A DNA stretch of 25,808 bases from Physcia stellaris (lineage: Eukaryota; Ascomycota; Lecanoromycetes; Caliciales; Physciaceae), in the NCBI GenBank assembly GCA_018902385.1, contig JABSSW010000109.1:1-25808 (forward strand). The letters run 5' to 3'. The position numbers and the translations under genes are program-made. Below, one piece after another: positions 12,159 through 20,169 of the stretch; the first letter of the stretch is position 1; the number at the start of each line of letters is the position of its first letter. The notes below the pieces were generated by a model, which did no database searches, was not told where the DNA came from, and saw only the letters and a list, made by a program, of their open reading frames with translations.

Positions 12159-12379
12159 TGTAAAAAAATATACGATTGAATGATCAAAAATGATTACAAA
12201 CAAGCGCAATGTTTACGAAACGATAATAATAAAATCGTGATAAATTGATTTGTGAATAATGATAGAATTGAATCGTGAAAACGAAAAAAAATGAAAATTT
12301 TCGAAATGTTATATTTTATCGATCAAGACGTTAAACTCGATCAGATTAACGTGTTTGACGATTTTGACATAATATGACA
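12159..12379 (-). repeat. Right LTR (5' LTR of the minus-strand element), 221 bp
   Basis: It begins TGTAAAAAAATATACG and ends CATAATATGACA on the plus strand. It is seven bases longer than the left LTR because of small indels in its first half. It is followed directly by TATCG (12380-12384), the second copy of the target duplication. Confidence 0.88.
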
Positions 12380-12384
12380 TATCG
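12380..12384. repeat. Target-site duplication TATCG, right copy
   Basis: It matches 4551-4555 exactly. Downstream, the outer element's reading frame resumes as ILIDDQIINEKINL. Confidence 0.85.
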
Positions 12385-13512
12385 TCAGATTTTGATCGAT
12401 GATCAAATCATCAACGAAAAAATAAATTTACGAAATTGTTCGAATCGAAACGAAATTCTATTTAAAAACGAAAATTTATGAATGTCAAATCGATTAAATT
12501 TTATGATTGAAATAATTCGTGATGTTCACGATCAATTTTTTTGTGCACATTCGAACATGAATCGTATTGAAAAACTCATTAAACGTTATTATTATTGATT
12601 TAGTATGAAATTATTTATCAAACGTTATATTCGAAATTGTCAAAATGTCAACGATCGAAATTTTTCACACGATAATCGTCACGAATTGTTAATTTCATTG
12701 TCGATTTTTAATCAACGATAAATTGATATATCAATGAATTTCATAATCGAATTATTTGATTTCAAAAACAACAATGTCATTTGTATTATTATCGATCGAT
12801 TAATCAAAAAACGTCATTACGTTTCTTGTGTGATCGATGACGATTTGATTTAAAAAAAATTTGTTGCAAAAATATTAATATATTACGTATTTCGTATTCA
12901 TGAATTATTTTTTTTCATTATTTCAAATCGAGATGATCAATTCGTAAATCGCGTTTGAAAAACTTTTTGTAAACGACTAAAAATCAAATGTAAATTATTC
13001 ATCGTTTTTCAATCAAAAATCGATGATCAAATCGAACGAACGAATCAAAATATTGAAATTCGATTACGTTTATATTGCAATTATCGTCAAAACGATTGAA
13101 TTGATTGAATAAATATTATGAAATTCGTTGACAACAACGATGTTTCAACAATCATCGAATTAATTTCATTTTTCATCAATAAAAATATCATTTTCGAATG
13201 ATTTTCGAATCAAATTTAAATGATTACGAAATTAAAAAAAAAACGATTGTTAATTAAACAGAACGAATTCATTGTCGAAAAAATGAATCGTATTATCGAA
13301 TTGTCAAAATCAATTTTGTCGACGCGAAACAGAAAATAATTGTTCGAATCAACAAATTTCGTTTGTTTATAAATTTTGAAATAAAAAATTTTTTTGATTA
13401 AATCGTCGTCATATAAAAACGATTCGTTAAATCAAACAAATTCGATGACAAAAAATTGAATTCATACAAAATAATCAAAAAAAAATTTCGTTTATGAATT
13501 GAAATTGTGATT
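12385..13512 (+). pseudogene. Integrase of the outer gypsy element
   Basis: The plus-strand reading has the first two zinc ligands in HDQFFCAH (12527-12550), then KLIKRYYY and YIRNC. The last Cys falls in another frame, so a frameshift breaks the HHCC domain at about 12640. In the core, the expected catalytic Asp in the S-M-D-F segment is Asn (codon AAT at 12737-12739). Later, DNNDVSTIIELISFF (near 13130-13175) matches the late-core segment of fungal gypsy integrases. The C-terminal SH3-like part reads LNRRHIKTIR after a stop at about 13396 that replaces an expected Trp. It completes the Pol begun at 2557 across the nested element. Confidence 0.8.
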
Positions 13513-13515
13513 CGA
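13286..13515 (+). repeat. Integrase C-terminal segment, copy 1
   Basis: From about CGTATTATCGAATTG to ATGAATTGAAATTGT, this segment is similar to 14216-14455. The best-matched part is AATCGTCGTCAT. The two copies look moderately diverged and are about 930 bp apart. Confidence 0.6.
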
Positions 13516-14215
13516 ATCTGAAAAGAAATGACAATCATTTGTGTATAACAATTATTGCGAATACATTCATAGCAAGACAATTTTCGGATTCAGAACGATA
13601 AATCAAAACAGCGACGATGAATTTCTAATTATTTATTTCTTTTTTTCAAAACAGTTTGTTTATATTCTATTATCAGCGTATCAACTCTTTTTTCGCAAAT
13701 GATCAATTCGAAACGTTGTTTTTATCTGCGTCGACGCAGTAATCAAAACATGATTCAAGATTTTTTAAAATATTCTTCAACGAGTTCGCTTTTCGAAAAT
13801 CTTGAAAACTGTTCGTGCATTTTTCAAATCATGACAATTGATTTGATTTCGTTTGCAATTTTGATTGTTTTTGACTTCGAACATTCAAACAAAATAATGA
13901 TTATTAATCAGTATTTTGCATTGTTGTTTGAAATTTAACTGAGCGAAATCTTCATTTCGCAAAATTCGATTGACGTTTGTAAATTTCGTGATCTTGACGA
14001 TACATCGTCAAAAATTGAGGCGATTGAATTGAAAACGACAATGAAATCGATCGTTTGTTAACGATGTTTCGATCGTTCGATTTTTGATAATAAAAATTGT
14101 TAACGATTTTCGAATTGATATTACAATTCACGTTGTGATTTTGAAAATGTTTTGTCAAGCGAAGTCGAAGTCTAAAAAAATTTGAAATTGTGATAAAACA
14201 AAAAAAAAAAAAGAA
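13516..14215. other. Segment between the two integrase-end copies, less depleted in CT and AG
   Basis: This stretch keeps more CT, AG and even GG dinucleotides than its surroundings (for example AACTCTT, GATTCAG and GTCGAAGTCT). The plus-strand open stretch 13699-13938 and the minus-strand one 14158-13952 have no recognised motif. It may be an insertion or part of another element copy that was mutated less. Confidence 0.35.
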
Positions 14216-14490
14216 ATCGTTATATTATCGAATACGTCAAAATCAATCATTGCGATGTGTGAAATCAAAATGATAATTCGACGTAAAAACTTTGTTGAAA
14301 CTCTGTGATTTGAAAAACGAAAATTAGTTTTTTATAAATCGTCGTCATAAAAAATGATTCGTTATCAAACAAATTAATTACGTAATTTGCGTCAAAATTA
14401 TCAAAAAAAAACGTTTTGATTTTTACATAATGAATTGAAATTGTTCGACGATATGCACATTCATTCAATTTTTCATTTTTGATTGTTAAA
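14216..14490 (+). pseudogene. Second copy of a gypsy integrase C-terminus
   Basis: It is similar to 13286-13515 and carries FINRRH in the SH3-like part. It then continues past the end of copy 1 into NELKLFDDMHIHSIFHF (about 14430-14480), which matches the conserved HPVFHVS end of gypsy integrases. Frame shifts occur between these motifs. It may be the true end of the outer integrase after a tandem duplication, or a fragment of a second related element. Confidence 0.5.
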
Positions 14491-15202
14491 AAAAAAATTT
14501 TAAAAATTCGTTAAAAAAAACAACATAACGATTTTTCAAAATCAATTATTGCAAAAAAAATGTCGAAATGAAAATTCGATAATATATTAAAATTTCGATA
14601 TCATTATTATCGATTACAATATCGTTACAATTGATTCGAATGAAAATTTCACGATCGAACATGATATTACGTCGACGACGACGAATTTCAAAATGTTCAA
14701 AACATCGTCGATGTTTTTCACGATATTAATTCAAAAACAACAAAATTTGATTTGCGAAATGATTAAATCATGAATTTTATTGTTTATGATTAATCAGAAA
14801 ATTGTTATCGAATTCGTTACAATTCATTTTCAAATTGATTTCAATATTTTTTTTTGTTATTCGTTTCGTTATCATTTCGCGTTGTTTACAGTCAGAATTT
14901 ACGTCGCATGAAAAACTGAATCGTGTCAAAAACATTTTCAGAAATTGTCGTCAAATTTTATTGAACAATGAATAATAATGCAAAATGTTATGCAATGAAA
15001 TGAATAAACGCAAATTGTCAAAAAAATTCGAACATTTACGAATTCGTCAACAAAATTTTCAATTGCTTATTAATGACACGCGAAATTATTTGTAAAATTC
15101 GTTCAAAATACTTTTTTTTCAGAAAATTTAATACATGCATTTTTCGCTGAATGCAATGTACGAATCAAACGTCGTATATGCGATAACATCAACGCGTTAA
15201 TC
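14491..15202. other. AT-rich sequence with no recognised gene
   Basis: Readings on both strands are short and simple in composition. By position it belongs to the 3' part of the outer element, downstream of integrase. I see no motif, LTR or RNA gene. Confidence 0.5.
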
Positions 15203-15207
15203 GTGAT
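15203..15207. repeat. Target-site duplication GTGAT, left copy
   Basis: GTGAT precedes the 5' LTR of the young element and recurs at 17290-17294 directly after its 3' LTR. Confidence 0.93.
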
Positions 15208-15358
15208 TGTTACGGTAAACCTCCACATAGGGCTGGAGTCAGGATATCTTGACCAGAAGGGACTAGCGCCTTGGCACTCTGGCCCATATCTCGCACTCTG
15301 CCTCCTAGATAGTAACAATCAAGCATATTATCCACCCACATCACGATTTATCGTAACA
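15208..15358 (+). repeat. 5' LTR of the young element, 151 bp
   Basis: It starts TGTTACGGTAAA and ends TTTATCGTAACA. These 12-base ends are inverted complements of each other with one mismatch. It is identical to 17139-17289 except at 15223. Confidence 0.95.
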
Positions 15359-15380
15359 ATGATAGCATCATCGAGAACAC

Positions 15381-15407
15381 GATCGACAGCTTTCCAAGCT
15401 GTCGATC
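15381..15407. other. Perfect 12-bp hairpin just inside the 5' LTR
   Basis: GATCGACAGCTT (15381-15392), loop TCC, then AAGCTGTCGATC (15396-15407). It begins 23 bases after the LTR end, in the leader of the predicted transcript. A stem here could act in RNA packaging, dimer formation or priming. This role is inference from position. Confidence 0.8.
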
Positions 15408-15723
15408 CTCAAAGCAGCGACCAACGCCGCTGAGCCGTACCAGAGCCGTTGCGGGCATCGCCAGAACCGATTAAGGGTATCACCAACTCCGCTGGAAGAA
15501 ATTTGTTTATTATTGCAATAGAAACCACATCAGCATATCTACCTACCGATACATTTATCTACCTACCGACCTAGCACCGACCATCAGATCGAACCTACCG
15601 ACTCGTACACCATGATTGCTCCTCCTGAGTTCATTGAACGGTGAACCTCCTTCGCGACGTATCCTTCTACATTACTGCCTACCGCATATCACCTCGCTAA
15701 CTCTGGATTTACATACAAACAAA

Positions 15724-17085
15724 ATGCCGATATACCAGGCCATGTCCATTGCATCGAATGCGACCTTCAATTCCTACGAATTCAAGCCTAATGAGAACGC
15801 ATATCATCAACCACTGTCAATACGCCCCGACATGTCCTTGAATACTCGCAGTCAAGCAGTATCTAGCCAATTCAAAAGCAGTATCAATATGCCAAGCAAG
15901 GCCGCAGTGGCCGCAATGCCTACACCCCCTACACCAAAGCAGTCGCCTGCTGCACCAACGAAACACCCAGTGGCTACAATGCCAACACCCCCTGCGAACA
16001 CCTACCTCCACCGAGTGAGCCAGCATCAGTGCTCACACCACCTACCAGCAGTCAAAAACGGCCTCGAAAACCTCACTTCCTGATACCCCTCCTGCAACGC
16101 CACCAGTCAAAACCGACCCGAAAAGCAGTCACTTCCAGATACACCAGTTGCAACACCAAGAAAGCCAATATCCTGGGCCGAAATAGCCTCACGCCCAATC
16201 GTTGCACAAAGCCTTCGCGTCTCCCAATTCCTACAGCAAAACCAACACCCAAATGCGTTGAAGACTGCACCAAATACCTGCCCGCCCTACACCTCCAAAG
16301 CCGACCCCAAAGCACCAGAAACCCTACCTCACCATCGAAGACCTGTTCGAGATGTTCGCTGAAAGCCAAAGCGAAGGAGCCTGATACACACCAAGAAGAC
16401 CGAATCGCCTCGAAGCTCCGCCAGCCAAGATCACTCCTACTTCAGGCCTGCAACCAATCAGAACGCATCGATTAGTCAGGGCTCGAAAACTCCAAATCCG
16501 AGGAGTTTTCACCAGCGTATGCCCGCGGAATCGATCCGCGCCAAATCCTTACCTCCTACCTTCACGAAACCGGCTCCTGAGAATTCGATCGTTTCGCCAT
16601 ACAAAATGCCCTCTATCTCCGATGGCATACCATTTACACCTGCTCCCCTACCCCTACAAAGGCCACGCACTCAACGAGGCCCCAATTTCTGCCAGCCAAA
16701 GGATCAGACCTCAACAAGTCAGCCAATCAAAAGCCGTGGATTATCAAGAATGCGAAGATTCCATGGCTCGGCGAGACTATTCGCTGGGTGGTATGTTGGC
16801 CTCAGACTTCGAAAACCTCCCCCATACATGCCGCCGCTGCTTTCGAGCCTTCCGCTCCAATAACGACCTGCATGGGCACCTCCGCTGCAACCCATTTCGG
16901 AGCACCGCCGCCGCCGCTCCGAGCAAATCCCTCGGGTCAACGCCAGCATCAACCCTGAAGAAAGGTCTAGACGGTCCGCACCGAGCGCAATCCACTGAGA
17001 CAACTGGGCCAATCGACGGAGAACTCGATGAATTCCTTACTTCTTTCTTTGTATTACTAATAGATTTCTCAAGGATGGATCGCAT
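15724..17085 (+). pseudogene. Frame-broken Gag-like gene with a terminal zinc finger
   Basis: The coding trace runs through several frames. A first Pro/Thr-rich part starts at MPIYQAMSIASNATF (15724) with repeats of MPTPP. Then frame 1 (RKPISWAEIASRP near 16159) carries SWAEIASRP, a segment I associate with fungal Gag-like proteins. Frame 2 then carries YLTIEDLFEMFAESQSEG (16325-16378) and finally SLGGMLASDFENLPHTCRRC. The finger CRRCFRAFRSNNDLHGHLRC (about 16829-16888) fits C-x2-C-x12-H-x2-C and the SNN-LH-H pattern common in fungal retroelement proteins. At least two frame changes and a stop (about 16382) break it, so it is unlikely to give one full protein. Confidence 0.6.
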
Positions 17086-17138
17086 GTCCCGCCACGCGGC
17101 ACAACGAGGGCGTTGTGGTCTTTTTCGTTGGTGGCATC

Positions 17139-17289
17139 TGTTACGGTAAACCTGCACATAGGGCTGGAGTCAGGATATCTTGACCAGAAGGGACTAGCGC
17201 CTTGGCACTCTGGCCCATATCTCGCACTCTGCCTCCTAGATAGTAACAATCAAGCATATTATCCACCCACATCACGATTTATCGTAACA
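17139..17289 (+). repeat. 3' LTR of the young element, 151 bp
   Basis: It is identical to the 5' LTR except for G at 17154 (C in the 5' copy). A C/G difference is a transversion and so is not a product of the C-to-T decay seen in the flanks. Confidence 0.95.
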
Positions 17290-17294
17290 GTGAT
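17290..17294. repeat. Target-site duplication GTGAT, right copy
   Basis: This is the second copy of GTGAT. Removing the element and one copy restores continuous AT-rich sequence. Confidence 0.93.
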
Positions 17295-17951
17295 GATAAA
17301 AATTTTATCGATTGATTCAAATTGTTTGTCTCGTGATATCAATTTGATGTTGCAAAAATTTTCAGAATCGTTAACGCGTTCAATTGTTTGTTTATTAATG
17401 TTCGTCGAAGTTACTTTGACGAATTGTAAAAATTGATCATTTTTCGACATTCATTACATTCGCGTTTTGTCGCATGCAATGTACACATTCGATTTCGCAT
17501 ACGCGAAAATATCAAAATTTTAAACATTGTTACGATGATTTTATTAACACATCAAATCGCCGTTTAAGTCGTAAATCGATTTGATGTTTTCACGATTTTG
17601 ACAGATCGATTTCGCGAACGAAATCGATTTCGACATTTCGAATTTATTTATTCGTTTTATCGATTATTGATTCAACGTCATTCAACAATATTTAAATCAG
17701 CGCAAAACGTTCATCGTTAAGCAAAAAAACATTGATTGATCGTTTCGAAACGAAATTGAAAAAAAACGAAAATACATATGACGAACGTATATCGAATTCA
17801 ACATTTGACCAAATTCAACATCGAATTAATATCGTTATTTTATCGCGTCGAATGTTAAAATCGAAATTCGTCTTGACGCATTCAAGAAATCAAATTTTCT
17901 ATATATGTTTTTGCAAATTTCATGTATTTGTTTTTCATTTCGATATTTTCG
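17295..17951. other. AT-rich 3' part of the outer element, no recognised gene
   Basis: The open stretch 17732-17956 (74 codons, basic) has no known motif. I see no polypurine tract directly before 17952, which weakens the placing of the outer LTR start there. Confidence 0.45.
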
Positions 17952-18013
17952 TGTAATTATGTAATTAATTCATATTTCACAAGCATTTCACACGACATTC
18001 AGTAATTTTTACA
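17952..18013 (+). repeat. Possible start of the right LTR of the outer element
   Basis: TG followed by TAATTATGTAATTAATT (17954-17970), then a diverged stretch with ATTTCACA, parallels the first 60 bases of the window. The length of the full LTR is not determined. Confidence 0.4.
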
Positions 18014-18620
18014 TTGTGCCTTCAATTATCATACGACGAAAATCAACATTTCACATTCAATGTATTCATTAATTTTATTTAGTTATTTTATTTTACAATC
18101 ATTTTGTAAATATAAATGCTTTATTTTTCAAATATTACTGACAATTCGCTGTTCAATCAATAAGTGATATATATTTATTCAAATTCATTAAAATTTGTTC
18201 ATTTCAAAATATCAAAAATTTTTATCACATTTTGAATCTAATTTCGTAAATCATTCATTTTTTTATAAAATTGAAATAAAATTTTTGATTTTTTGTCAAA
18301 TTTATTCAAAATTAAAACAATCGAATGTAAAAATTTTTTCGATCGTCGTATTTTTTCGATTATTGATTTTTATGTTTCGACGATTATTTGCATTTAAACT
18401 TGTACAGTAATTGTATAAACATGACAGAAATTTCGTTGCAAAAAAAAATTTTGTTGCACGATATCGACCGAAAATTTGCGAAAAAATTCGTTGATATTAT
18501 CGACGAAAAATTTGTGAATTTTCAATTAATATAATAAATCACAAAAACAATATACGTTGAAACATCGACAATTTTCGTGCGTTGAACAATACATTAAATC
18601 ATTTGTCAATTATTTGAATA
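18014..18620. other. AT-rich tail, no recognised gene
   Basis: Sequence of the same mutated type continues to the composition boundary. The plus-strand open stretch 18195-18410 has simple composition and no motif. It may contain the rest of the outer LTR and unrelated decayed DNA. Confidence 0.45.
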
Positions 18621-18732
18621 TTGATCAATGAACGCGTTTATTGATCAATATTTGTTTATTGATCAATGAACGCGTTGATTGACGAATGAACGTACGTTGA
18701 TTGAGCAATAAACTTATTGATGTATGAACGGG
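18621..18732. repeat. Imperfect tandem array of about 20-bp units at the composition boundary
   Basis: Units begin at about 18621, 18641, 18659, 18679, 18701 and 18717. The clearest form is TTGATCAATGAACGCGT, and all begin TTGA or TTGATC. Spacing varies from 16 to 22 bases. TTGATCAA is a palindrome. The array ends where ordinary GC content begins. Confidence 0.75.
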
Positions 18733-18957
18733 CATCGCTTAGCTGTCTGGAGAAGTTTGATTCGTGATGAAAGAGGTGAGTTATCAATAAGCGAAGAAGA
18801 GTGCGCTCACTACCGATCAATTCTGGAGTGCACTTCTCCTTTCTGGATGAGTGGTAAACAGGACAACTCCTGAGTAAAAGACGATCTCGCAAAGGTGGTT
18901 GTTGATTTAAGCATGACGTCAAAGCTTTTCGGATTGCAAGAAGGCTAACAATTCTTG
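18724..18957 (+). pseudogene. Unknown small coding relic with one in-frame stop
   Basis: An ATG at 18724 opens a 49-codon frame (MNGHRLAVWRSLIRDERGEL, then SISEEECAHYRSILEC) to a TGA at 18871. The same frame continues past the stop with VKDDLAKVVVDLSMTSKLFG to a second stop at about 18955. The mix of charged and hydrophobic residues on both sides of the TGA looks like real protein, so the TGA may be a mutation in a once longer gene. The ATG lies in the last unit of the tandem array, so the original 5' end may be missing. I do not recognise the family. Confidence 0.35.
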
Positions 18958-19116
18958 ATGCAAGGTAGATTTTCAATTATTTGTTTTTCTCTAATCTCTC
19001 CTGCTCCTTTCCATTCCTACTTATTTTGAGAATAGAAATAGAAATCCGTACTCTTGATATGACTTCTCACCTTTGCTTATTGAGTCTTCAAGTACCAAGA
19101 AGAGACAGGCTGATAA

Positions 19117-19377
19117 GTTCGTCCCAAATACTTTAGCGCAACAGCACCGCAACCTTCCGACGACCTCAACTTTCAGATCCAACGAGGACGCTACATCCAC
19201 TATGATGTGCGAGAGCACGCCATAGCTGGTACAATGAATGGCAACGCTGCCCACGGAACCAATCTTTCATTCAACGTACCTCTTGCTTTCAATGAATTTG
19301 TTGGCGTAACTGATTCTGCCAAGACGAATCGCATTCACATTGCAGCGGTTCGTCTGGAGGGTTTATCTTTCGAATGA
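19117..19377 (+). pseudogene. Unknown coding segment, copy 1 of a diverged tandem duplication
   Basis: An 86-codon open frame runs from just after a stop at 19114 to a TGA at 19375, with FQIQRGRYIHYDVREH, TMNGNAAHGTNLSFNV and AFNEFVGVTD. The first ATG in frame is late, so it is more likely an exon or truncated gene; an AG at 19116-19117 could be a splice acceptor. The DNA from about 19200 to 19600 is similar to about 19745-20170. The aligned protein reading shares GT, AFN-FV-VTD and EGL with copy 2. I do not recognise the family. Confidence 0.35.
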
Positions 19378-19623
19378 AACGGAATGCTCTGCTACTAGGG
19401 ATTGGCTGTTTTGAATTTATATTTGCAAAAGAATCTCGAAGCAACGATTGATTCTGCTGCATCGATTGCAACTTGCAAGTACTGTAACTCCACTTCCCAC
19501 CACACGCTCTGACGCTATGGACGGCGACTGTAAACCCTTCCCCGAGACCTCCTCGGTTCTCCCGAATACGCTATCCCATGGTGCTACTTTTTACGATACA
19601 CTGCAGATCTACGCTTACCCGAC

Positions 19624-20028
19624 ATGGGGCGAAAGCAGAAGATGATGTTTTTCATGTCAATTGCATATCGTCTTCAAATGCGTTGTGCCAAATACGGGTA
19701 CGCGTTTTGTCGTAATGGATGGGTCGGAGACGATGCATCAGAGAAGAATAGCATCACATCCGACCATGGAATAATGAACGTCATGATTGTTTCCGGAACC
19801 ATTAGTCTCTTTGGCGCAATTTTTGCATTCAATAGATTTGTTGACGTAACTGATCGCCAAAAGAGCGAATCCACACATTGTGACCGTTCGTCTGAGGGCT
19901 TACCTTACTACGAATGGGAATGGAATGGAATGAATGGAATACTCACTCCGATATCATCTCTGCTACAGGGATCGGTGTTATGGATTTATCATCGCAAAGA
20001 ACCTCTCCTGAGCAAGAATCAAACCTGA
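19624..20028 (+). pseudogene. Unknown coding segment, copy 2 of a diverged tandem duplication
   Basis: A 134-codon open frame from an ATG at 19624 reads, in its middle, IMNVMIVSGTISLFGAIFAF then NRFVDVTDRQKSE. It lines up in the same frame with copy 1 (TMNG...GT...AFNEFVGVTD). It keeps no stop where copy 1 ends, because of a GAATG-rich expansion. The hydrophobic stretch around VSGTISLFGAIFAF could be a membrane segment, but copy 1 lacks it. Neither copy looks like a complete gene. No family is recognised. Confidence 0.35.
19913..19940. repeat. Short GGAAT-type repeat
   Basis: GAATGGGAATGGAATGG and following bases form an imperfect pentamer run. Copy 1 of the duplicated segment has only GAATGAAACGGAATG here, so the run expanded in copy 2 or shrank in copy 1. 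Confidence 0.7.
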
Positions 20029-20169
20029 TGCTCGGGTTGCAGCTTGCAATTCCTGTATTTCACTTCGGAACGCATGCTCTGACGATACGAACAGCGATTG
20101 TGTAACCAGCTCTTGCTATTTCCTCAGGCTTTCCTCAAGTTTCAAAACACGCTATCGAGCAGCTGGATT

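Larger units (their letters stand above)
4556..12379 (-). mobile_element. Complete minus-strand Ty3/gypsy element (7,824 bp) nested in the outer one
   Basis: The element has 214- and 221-bp direct terminal repeats with TG...CA ends, flanked by TATCG on both sides. Read on the minus strand, the order is 5' LTR (12379-12159), a presumed Gag region (about 12.1-10.8 kb), reverse transcriptase (10337 to about 9600), RNase H (ending about 8790), integrase (about 8.4-7.37 kb), a tail of about 2.6 kb, and the 3' LTR (4769-4556). It splits the outer Pol between RNase H and integrase, so it inserted after the outer element. All coding parts carry stops or frameshifts. I could not assign a primer-binding site next to the 5' LTR. 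Confidence 0.88.
15208..17289 (+). mobile_element. Young non-autonomous LTR retrotransposon (2,082 bp)
   Basis: Two 151-bp direct repeats with TG...CA ends flank 1,780 bp, and GTGAT is duplicated on both sides. The LTRs differ at a single base (C at 15223, G at 17154), which suggests recent insertion. The inside has ordinary GC content and none of the surrounding decay. It has no reverse transcriptase or integrase, only a frame-broken Gag-like gene, so it must rely on enzymes from another element. By size and content it resembles the small non-autonomous LTR elements known as TRIMs. I found no clear tRNA primer site after the 5' LTR and no strong polypurine tract before the 3' LTR. Orientation is taken from the Gag-like reading. 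Confidence 0.93.
1..18013 (+). mobile_element. Outer Ty3/gypsy LTR retrotransposon, heavily mutated, with nested insertions
   Basis: On the plus strand the order is Gag (1383-1868), reverse transcriptase and RNase H (2557 to about 4500), then integrase (12385-13512), which is the Ty3/gypsy order. The coding order resumes exactly across the nested minus-strand element: the reading NCINYR ends at 4556 and the integrase part resumes at 12380. A second insertion sits at 15208-17289. Both ends are uncertain. The first 60 bases resemble 17954-18013, which suggests terminal repeats with the left one cut by the window edge. Stops, frameshifts and lost catalytic residues show that it is dead. Element order and motifs are seen directly; the outer limits are inferred. 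Confidence 0.75.

Noticed and set aside
4556-12379. The 214-bp direct repeat first looked like a duplicated coding segment of the outer Pol left by recombination.
   Set aside because: TG...CA ends, exact TATCG duplication and resumption of the outer reading frame at 12380 show that the repeats are LTRs of the nested minus-strand element.
15359-15375. Primer-binding site right after the 5' LTR of the young element (ATGATAGCATC).
   Set aside because: It does not begin with the TGG expected for pairing to a tRNA 3' end, and no specific tRNA match could be supported without a search.
16073-17157. Minus-strand open frames within the young LTR element.
   Set aside because: They are the reverse reading of a Pro/Thr-rich Gag-like trace; the zinc finger and other recognisable segments are all on the plus strand.
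1-18620. Mitochondrial DNA, suggested by extreme AT-richness.
   Set aside because: It contains only decayed gypsy elements, no mitochondrial genes, and runs directly into ordinary nuclear-type sequence with spliceosomal introns.
1-18620. Centromere or telomere repeat.
   Set aside because: No telomere-type repeat units are seen, and the AT-rich DNA is explained by decayed retroelements. Centromere function cannot be judged from sequence alone.
18656-18976. Minus-strand 106-codon open frame at the composition boundary.
   Set aside because: It lies opposite the more protein-like plus-strand frame 18724-18957 and includes the tandem array, so it is probably a shadow.
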